DNA from: Viridibacillus sp050278625
Lineage (GTDB): Bacteria; Bacillota; Bacilli; Bacillales_A; Planococcaceae
Direction of reading: 5' to 3'
NCBI RefSeq assembly: GCF_050278625.1
Contig: NZ_JBNNTI010000008.1
Coordinates: forward strand, 1 to 64,000
DNA length: 64,000 bases
In this document: piece after piece, positions 59,367 through 64,000 of the stretch
Position numbering within the stretch: the first letter of the stretch is position 1
Layout: each line of letters starts with the position of its first letter
Translations under genes and position numbers: made by a program
Notes under the pieces: generated by a model
Databases searched by the model: none
Told to the model about the DNA's origin: nothing
Seen by the model: only the letters and a program-made list of their open reading frames with translations

Positions 59367-60164
59367 GTGGGAGAAGCAATTGTAATAACTTCTGGTAAGG
59401 GAGGCGTTGGTAAAACAACGACTACTGCAAATCTAGGAACTGCATTGGCCCTTCAAGGAAAAAAAGTATGCTTAGTTGATACAGACATCGGTTTACGCAA
59501 CCTTGATGTTATCCTTGGATTAGAAAACCGCATTATTTATGATTTAGTAGATGCTATTGAAGGTCGATGTAAAATTCATCAAGCGCTTGTAAAAGATAAA
59601 CGCTTTGATGAATTACTATTTTTATTACCTGCTGCTCAAACGACAGATAAGACCGCAGTAACACCACAACAAATGAAGCAGTTAATTGGTGAATTAAAAA
59701 GAGATTATGATTTTGTCTTAATTGACTGTCCAGCAGGGATTGAACAAGGTTATAAAAATGCTGTTGCTGGTGCAGATAAAGCAATAGTTGTAACAACACC
59801 TGAAATTTCAGCGGTACGTGATGCTGATCGTATTATTGGTTTGTTAGAACAAGAAGAAATAGAACCACCTAAATTAATTATTAATCGGATTCGTCCACAT
59901 TTAATGAATCGCGGCGATACATTAGATGTGAACGAAATTACTACACACTTATCAATTGATTTGGTAGGAATCATTCCAGATGATGAAAATGTGATTAGCT
60001 CATCCAATAAAGGTGAGCCAATTGTGATGGAGCCAACTACACAAGCGGCTTTAGCATATCGCAATATCGTACGACGAATCCTAGGTGAATCAGTGCCACT
60101 TATGACATTGGAAGGTGAGAGTAAAGGCGTATTTGCTAAACTCAAATCACTGTTTTCTAAATAA
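59367..60164 (+). CDS. minD: septum-site determining ATPase MinD
   Basis: A 265-residue deviant-Walker ATPase that carries MinC to the membrane. SGKGGVGKTT is at 9-18, switch motifs DTDIGLRN and DCPAGIEQG follow, and the C-terminal amphipathic membrane helix (VFAKLKSLFSK) ends the protein. The GTG at 59367 follows AAAGGAGG; the open frame upstream is inside minC. Length matches B. subtilis MinD. Confidence 0.97.
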   Translation: MGEAIVITSGKGGVGKTTTTANLGTALALQGKKVCLVDTDIGLRNLDVILGLENRIIYDLVDAIEGRCKIHQALVKDKRFDELLFLLPAAQTTDKTAVTPQQMKQLIGELKRDYDFVLIDCPAGIEQGYKNAVAGADKAIVVTTPEISAVRDADRIIGLLEQEEIEPPKLIINRIRPHLMNRGDTLDVNEITTHLSIDLVGIIPDDENVISSSNKGEPIVMEPTTQAALAYRNIVRRILGESVPLMTLEGESKGVFAKLKSLFSK

Positions 60165-60232
60165 GTGCTAGATAACCTCTTCCGTACTGGACAAGCATGG
60201 ATGGGGTAAATATTGTTATCTATTAGTTGGGC

Positions 60233-60268
60233 TACTCCACATTTAAAATGTGTGGAGTAGTCTTTTTG
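60233..60268 (+). terminator. terminator of the mre-min operon
   Basis: CTACTCCACA (60233-60242) pairs with TGTGGAGTAG (60252-60261), then TCTTTTTG. Confidence 0.85.
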
Positions 60269-60587
60269 TTTGGAAGTAATATGAAAGTAGGGAAATTAAA
60301 CTAAGTACCGAAATACCGAATTTAATTATTCATTTTTCTCAAAAATCATAAATATATTGCCATAAAGTTTATATATAAATAATAGTAAAGTAGAAGGTAA
60401 CGTTTTATTGGTTTGGAGAAACGTTCGCTCGCCCGTGGAAAGGGAGCTGTTAAGCTTCGGAGAGATCTATCCTGCATAAAAATAAAAAGACTGCAAAAAC
60501 TCGTTTTTTTCGAGTTTGTCTATAGTCTGTAATGAAGTATTGACTCTTCTCATATATTGCAATAAAGAATACTATGAGGTGAAGATT
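60269..60587. other. spacer before spoIVFA with unexplained hairpins
   Basis: A locally GC-richer segment (about 60418-60478) carries GCTCGCCC...GGGAGC and AGCT/AAGCT pairs. A nested hairpin follows: AGACT (60488-60492) with AGTCT (60524-60528) enclosing AAACTCG (60497-60503) with CGAGTTT (60511-60517). Read leftward, the latter is followed by a T-rich stretch. No gene was found. A sporulation promoter is expected here but could not be placed with confidence. Confidence 0.4.
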
Positions 60588-61130
60588 TTGAAAAATAAAA
60601 TGAAGTGGATTTTGGCATTCCTCATTACACTTAGTGTAGTCATGGTTTCAGTGCTTGAAAAAAATGGCACGATGCAGACGAATATTAAGCAAATTACAAG
60701 TTCTGGTGAAGACTTTGTTATGCTACGAAATTGGACAAAGGGTTTACTTAATCCGGATGGTAAACAAGATGATTCAATTACTGTAACAGCTCCTCTATAT
60801 GAGGGAGAGCTCGCTACATTTTCCACTTTACAGCCTTTTTCGAACGGTACTTTACTTTCTTATAAAGAGAATATTAGTATCCGAGCAAGACAAGATGGAC
60901 TTGTCATTTTTACTGGACATACGCAATCGTTAGGGAAGACGATGACTGTCATTTATGAAAATGGAGAAAATGTTACGTATGGTTTTCTAGATGAGTTGAC
61001 AATACTACCATATACCTCCATTAAAGAGGGAGAAACAATTTCGAATTTAACGTCAGGTCGACTTTATTTACAAGTTGAGAAAAAGGGGACTATGCTTGAT
61101 TCAACTGCGATAAAAGAGTGGATGAAGTGA
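60588..61130 (+). CDS. spoIVFA: SpoIVFA-like inhibitor of SpoIVFB, M23-type domain
   Basis: A 180-residue bitopic protein with a membrane helix (about 5-20, MKWILAFLITLSVVMV) and a degenerate M23/LytM-like fold (LATFSTLQPFSNGTLL, ENGENVTYGFLDEL). In sporulation SpoIVFA holds the SpoIVFB protease inactive in the outer forespore membrane until the SpoIVB signal. TTG 60588 follows TATGAGGTGAAG. It overlaps spoIVFB by four bases if the latter starts at 61127. Shorter than B. subtilis SpoIVFA (about 264). Confidence 0.85.
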   Translation: MKNKMKWILAFLITLSVVMVSVLEKNGTMQTNIKQITSSGEDFVMLRNWTKGLLNPDGKQDDSITVTAPLYEGELATFSTLQPFSNGTLLSYKENISIRARQDGLVIFTGHTQSLGKTMTVIYENGENVTYGFLDELTILPYTSIKEGETISNLTSGRLYLQVEKKGTMLDSTAIKEWMK

Positions 61131-61759
61131 GGATGAAAATAAAGTTACAGAAATTTCGCATACATCCAACAATGATACCGATAATAATTATATTGTTGTT
61201 ATCAGGTAATGTAGCTCATTATGCCATGATTCTTGGCTCATTGCTTTGGCATGAGTGTGGTCATTTAATAGCTGCAAGTAAGTATAAGCTTATAATTGAA
61301 GGTTGTACGATCATGCCTTATGGTGGGGAAATTAGACTTTCGAAAACACAGAGGATTCGTAAAAAGCATAGGTTGGTAGTTGCGGCTGCCGGACCTATTG
61401 CTACTTCTTTTCTCTTAATTATGGCTCTATTCATACCAGGGCCTCTTCAAGAACCGCTAATATACATACAGTGCTTTATTTTATTTATCAATTTATTGCC
61501 GATTTGGCCGTTGGATGGCGGTCGTATAGTTGAAATCTTAATAAGTGGAAAACAACCAATGTATGAAATACATGAGTTTTTTTTAAAGTATTCAATAATC
61601 ACTTGTTTAGCGGTTTTGGTATGCTGTATTTTATTTTTACCAAAATCCGTTTTTTTGCTCTTTTTATTTCTATTTATTTTATTTCAAAATATAAAAGAGT
61701 GGCGATATCGAAAATATACTAAAGCATTTGAAAAGTATGCGTTGAATATATTGACTTAG
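61127..61759 (+). CDS. spoIVFB: SpoIVFB, intramembrane S2P-type metalloprotease
   Basis: A 210-residue membrane protein of the M50B site-2 protease family that cleaves pro-sigma K. The zinc motif is HECGH at 42-46, with Cys where B. subtilis has Leu. The third ligand is in NLLPIWPLDGGR. Four to six membrane helices. The exact start is uncertain: GTG 61118, GTG 61127 and ATG 61133 are possible, and 61127 gives the typical GTGA overlap with the spoIVFA stop. A promoter for rplU overlaps its end. Confidence 0.9.
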   Translation: MRMKIKLQKFRIHPTMIPIIIILLLSGNVAHYAMILGSLLWHECGHLIAASKYKLIIEGCTIMPYGGEIRLSKTQRIRKKHRLVVAAAGPIATSFLLIMALFIPGPLQEPLIYIQCFILFINLLPIWPLDGGRIVEILISGKQPMYEIHEFFLKYSIITCLAVLVCCILFLPKSVFLLFLFLFILFQNIKEWRYRKYTKAFEKYALNILT

Positions 61760-61779
61760 TAGATTCTATGTGGTAGTAT
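61751..61779 (+). promoter_or_regulatory. sigma-A promoter of the rplU operon
   Basis: TTGACT (61751-61756) and TAGTAT (61774-61779) at 17 bases; the -35 lies within the last codons of spoIVFB. Confidence 0.65.
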
Positions 61780-61796
61780 TTTAATGTTATTGTTTG

Positions 61797-61882
61797 TAGC
61801 ACCCGTGCTACTACAACCGCGCTGAAAAGGTTTTAAGTATCTTTCGGGATCACCTGATTGAGGGCGAGTCTGAGTTATAAGA
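61797..61882 (+). promoter_or_regulatory. ribosomal protein L21 leader RNA
   Basis: GTAGCACCCGTGCTAC forms the first hairpin. The ACCGCGCTGAAAAGGT...GGGATCACCTGATTGAGGGCGAGTC pattern then matches the conserved L21 leader found before rplU in Bacilli, an autoregulatory mRNA structure. GAGGAGGTG follows. Confidence 0.85.
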
Positions 61883-61894
61883 GGAGGTGCAGAT

Positions 61895-62203
61895 ATGTAC
61901 GCAATTATCGAAACTGGTGGTAAACAAATCAAAGTTGAAGCTGGCCAAGAAATCTACGTTGAGAAATTAAACGCAGAAGATGGTGAAGTGGTTACTTTTG
62001 ACAAAGTTTTATTCGTAGGTGGCGAAGCAGTTAAAGTTGGTGCTCCATTCGTGGCAGGCGCTACTGTAACAGCTAAAGTTGAAAAACACGGTCGTCAAAA
62101 GAAAATCGTTGTTTTCAAACTTAAAGCTAAGAAAAACTACCGTCGTAAACAAGGTCACCGTCAACCTTACACTAAATTAGTAGTTGAAGCTATCAACGCT
62201 TAA
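61895..62203 (+). CDS. rplU: 50S ribosomal protein L21
   Basis: A 102-residue ribosomal protein binding 23S rRNA. MYAIIETGGKQIKVE and the basic GRQKKIVVFKLKAKKNYRRK are diagnostic. Codon use is strongly biased. First gene of rplU-prp-rpmA behind an L21 leader, with GAGGAGGTG at the start. Confidence 0.98.
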   Translation: MYAIIETGGKQIKVEAGQEIYVEKLNAEDGEVVTFDKVLFVGGEAVKVGAPFVAGATVTAKVEKHGRQKKIVVFKLKAKKNYRRKQGHRQPYTKLVVEAINA

Positions 62204-62218
62204 TAGTGAGGTGATTAA

Positions 62219-62566
62219 ATGATCCAAGTAACGATTAATCACGATGAAAAAAGACATGTATCTTCATTTGAAATGAAAGGTCACGCAGACTTTGATGAAC
62301 ATGGTAAAGATTTAGTATGTGCATCAGCATCAACAGTTGCCTTTGGCGGTGTTAATGCCATGTACAAAATACTAAAGGTTGAGCCGACTATTCAGCAAGA
62401 TGGTGAAGGTGGATACCTCCACGTCACATTGCCAGCCGATTTAGATGAAGAATTAGACAGTCAATTACAACTTATTGTTCGAACAATGATTACACAGTTG
62501 GAATCAATTGTGGAAAGTCGTGGGAGTTACGGACAATATATTCAGATATCATATTCCCAAATGTAG
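62219..62566 (+). CDS. prp: ribosomal-processing cysteine protease Prp
   Basis: A 115-residue cysteine protease (YsxB) that removes the N-terminal extension of L27 in Firmicutes. The catalytic pair is His22 (KGHADFDEHG) and Cys34 (DLVCASAS). It lies between rplU and rpmA as always. GTGAGGTG precedes the ATG. The L27 encoded next carries the matching cleavage site. Confidence 0.95.
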   Translation: MIQVTINHDEKRHVSSFEMKGHADFDEHGKDLVCASASTVAFGGVNAMYKILKVEPTIQQDGEGGYLHVTLPADLDEELDSQLQLIVRTMITQLESIVESRGSYGQYIQISYSQM

Positions 62567-62578
62567 GAGGTGGAACAG

Positions 62579-62875
62579 ATGATGTTATTAACTTTAGATC
62601 TTCAGTTTTTCGCTTCGAAAAAAGGGGTAGGTTCTACTAAGAACGGTCGTGACTCTGAGTCAAAACGCCTTGGAGCTAAACGTGCTGATGGTCAATTCGT
62701 TTCTGGTGGATCAATTCTTTACCGTCAACGCGGTACTAAAATTTATCCAGGTGAAAACGTTGGCCGCGGTGGAGACGATACACTTTTTGCAAAAGTTGAC
62801 GGCGTAGTTAAATTCGAACGCTACGGTCGCGACAAGAAAAAAGTAAGTGTATACCCTGTCGCTCAAGAAGCTTAA
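62579..62875 (+). CDS. rpmA: 50S ribosomal protein L27 precursor
   Basis: A 98-residue precursor of L27, whose N-terminus reaches the peptidyl transferase centre. The extension MMLLTLDLQFFASKKG contains the Prp site; Prp would cut after FF, exposing ASKKG. The core has KRLGAKRADGQ and GTKIYPGENVGRGGDDTL. ATG 62579 is chosen over the GTG at 62570, which overlaps the GTAGGAGGTG ribosome site. Confidence 0.97.
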   Translation: MMLLTLDLQFFASKKGVGSTKNGRDSESKRLGAKRADGQFVSGGSILYRQRGTKIYPGENVGRGGDDTLFAKVDGVVKFERYGRDKKKVSVYPVAQEA

Positions 62876-62886
62876 TTTCAAAAGCT

Positions 62887-62915
62887 AAGGACTGCATTTA
62901 TTGCAGTCCTTTTTC
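62887..62915 (+). terminator. terminator of the rplU operon
   Basis: AAGGACTGCA (62887-62896) pairs with TGCAGTCCTT (62902-62911), then TTTC. Confidence 0.85.
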
Positions 62916-62964
62916 ATGCACTGGTAAAAAGTATGTTTTTAGTAACCAGTTCCTGTTCTAAATC

Positions 62965-62998
62965 GGCTTTCGCTCAAGTTAGCGGAAGCCTTGTTTTT
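62965..62998 (+). terminator. second terminator after rpmA
   Basis: GGCTTTCGCT (62965-62974) pairs with AGCGGAAGCC (62981-62990) with one G-U, then TTGTTTTTC. It isolates spo0B-obg from the ribosomal operon. Confidence 0.7.
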
Positions 62999-63025
62999 CT
63001 AATGCGAGAAAAACCGATGAAAAAT

Positions 63026-63034
63026 TGGTATACT
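63026..63034 (+). promoter_or_regulatory. extended -10 promoter of spo0B-obg
   Basis: TGGTATACT (TGn plus TATACT at 63029-63034) lies 35 bases before the spo0B start; no clear -35. Confidence 0.5.
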
Positions 63035-63068
63035 GAAGACTGAACATCTTATTGGAGGAGTGTGTACA

Positions 63069-63605
63069 ATGACTGAAAAGCCTCTCACCGTAAATGAAGT
63101 GCTACGCTTTGCACACCATGATTTTTTAAATCAGCTTCAACTAATAAAGATTAATTTGGATATGGGACGTGTTGAGGGCTCAAAGGAAGTTATTTCTGGA
63201 GTGGCCGAACAATGCCGTATTTTTTTCAATATTAATCAATTAGGATTACCAAAAACGATTGAATGGTTACACACATTGAAATGGCGTTATCCGTCCTATC
63301 AAGTGACAATTCAAAGTAACGTTGACTCTGAGGTAGATATAGCATTAGATAGACCAATCAAAGATCATTTAGAGCGGACTGTCTCCTATGTATATTCTTC
63401 ATTAAACCCATATATAGAGCAAAATCTATCACTTCACATCAACTCAACGCAAGAAAAATTAAAAATTTCATTTCATTTAAAGGGCTCATGGGATATGAAG
63501 CCATTCGAAGAAAAATTAGAGCATCAATCAATAATGATTAAAAATAATCATTATACAAATGAAGATTGGTGTTATTGCATAGAAGTAAGCAAGGAGGGTA
63601 TTTAA
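63069..63605 (+). CDS. spo0B: sporulation phosphotransferase Spo0B
   Basis: A 178-residue phosphorelay protein that passes phosphate from Spo0F to Spo0A. The N-terminal helical hairpin has the phosphorylated histidine in RFAHHDFLNQLQLIKINL, followed by a degenerate histidine-kinase-like domain that does not bind ATP. ATG 63069 follows GGAGGAGTG; the in-frame GTG at 63060 lies in that site. The TAA is directly followed by the obg ATG. Confidence 0.92.
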   Translation: MTEKPLTVNEVLRFAHHDFLNQLQLIKINLDMGRVEGSKEVISGVAEQCRIFFNINQLGLPKTIEWLHTLKWRYPSYQVTIQSNVDSEVDIALDRPIKDHLERTVSYVYSSLNPYIEQNLSLHINSTQEKLKISFHLKGSWDMKPFEEKLEHQSIMIKNNHYTNEDWCYCIEVSKEGI

Positions 63606-64000
63606 ATGTTTGTTGATCACGTAAAGGTCTTTGTTAAAGGTGGAGACGGCGGAGATGGTATGGTAGCTTTCCGTCGCGAAAAATTTATACCAAATGGTGG
63701 CCCAGCAGGTGGCGATGGTGGTAACGGTGGGGACTTAATCTTTATTGTTGAAGAAGGTCTACGTACATTAATGGATTTCCGTTATAAACGTCATTTCAAA
63801 GCAGAACGCGGTAATCATGGTATGAGTAAAAACCAACATGGTAAAAATGCAGGAGATTATTATGTAAAAGTGCCACCTGGTACAATTGTAACTTCTGAAG
63901 AAGATGGACGAGTTATTGCTGATTTAGTAGAACACGGTCAAACGGCTATTATTGCTCGCGGTGGACGTGGAGGACGAGGAAACTCTCGTTTTGCAACACC
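63606..64000 (+). CDS. obg: GTPase Obg/CgtA, N-terminal part (cut by window end)
   Basis: The first ~131 codons of the ribosome-associated GTPase Obg. The glycine-rich Obg fold is unmistakable: FVKGGDGGDGMVAFRRE, GGPAGGDGGNGG and RGGRGGRGN. The GTPase domain lies beyond the window. ATG with AAGGAGGG upstream, zero-base gap after spo0B. In B. subtilis Obg is needed for growth, sporulation onset and the sigma-B stress response. Confidence 0.97.
   Translation, partial: MFVDHVKVFVKGGDGGDGMVAFRREKFIPNGGPAGGDGGNGGDLIFIVEEGLRTLMDFRYKRHFKAERGNHGMSKNQHGKNAGDYYVKVPPGTIVTSEEDGRVIADLVEHGQTAIIARGGRGGRGNSRFAT

Noticed and set aside
60550..60575. Sigma-E promoter for spoIVFA (TCATAT and AATACTAT)
   Set aside because: The spacing is short and the -10 overlaps the ribosome site, leaving no room for a transcript start before the gene.
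1..64000. CRISPR array, tRNA or rRNA genes
   Set aside because: No regularly spaced repeat-spacer array and no rRNA or recognisable tRNA cloverleaf with a terminal arm was seen. Fine structure-based tRNA scanning could not be run.

Overview
The window looks like about 64 kb of chromosome from a low-GC, endospore-forming member of the Bacillales, most likely Lysinibacillus or a near relative in the Planococcaceae. This rests on gene order: ysoA-tig-clpX-lonA-engB, hemA-X-C-D-B-L, valS, folC, comC-spoIIB-maf-radC, mreBCD-minCD, spoIVFA-FB and rplU-prp-rpmA-spo0B-obg follow the Bacillus subtilis order almost exactly. Sporulation genes (short SpoVID-like gene, SpoIIB-like gene, SpoIVFA/FB, Spo0B), frequent TTG/GTG starts with strong Shine-Dalgarno sequences and AT-rich spacers agree. 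No rRNA, tRNA or CRISPR array was seen.

Layout. 1-10.8 kb is an accessory stretch: pepF, a DUF418 membrane protein behind helically phased direct repeats, a MazG-like pyrophosphohydrolase, two APH-family kinases, a chemoreceptor, several relics and a 1.2 kb decayed spacer. 10.2-13 kb holds a truncated acetyltransferase, a DinB relic and a phage-type immunity divergon (XRE repressor plus ImmA-like protein facing an unknown gene across three operator-like sites). 13.1-21.4 kb carries a secreted 5'-nucleotidase with wall-binding-like repeats, an amidase/LysM endolysin behind a LexA-box promoter, an XhlA-like coiled-coil membrane protein, a two-domain glycosyltransferase and two internally deleted IS1182-family elements. 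Each IS copy lies inside the terminator hairpin of the gene before it. A GC-rich interspersed repeat occurs three times here, twice inside the IS copies. 21.6-29.4 kb holds dacC, a large catalase, a frameshifted cupin gene and a gltS-hutG pair divergent from a LysR regulator.

From 29.6 kb onward the conserved core begins: protein quality control (tig, clpX, lonA), a ribosome-assembly GTPase, the complete glutamate-to-uroporphyrinogen III haem branch with a PerR-like box, a short SpoVID-like gene behind a sigma-E-like promoter, T-box-controlled valS and two folC paralogues. Between folC and radC there is a degraded type IV pilus locus: PilO-like and VanW-like pseudogenes next to an intact prepilin peptidase. 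It is followed by a SPOR-like protein and a Maf homologue that appears to have lost its catalytic residues. The cell-shape and division operon, the SpoIVF proteolysis pair, the L21-Prp-L27 operon, spo0B and the start of obg close the window.

The items most worth following up are the IS-in-terminator pair, the SOS-box endolysin, the decayed pilus locus with a surviving peptidase, the catalytically altered Maf and the immunity divergon with its unknown partner. No single, clearly new multi-gene system could be proven from sequence alone.
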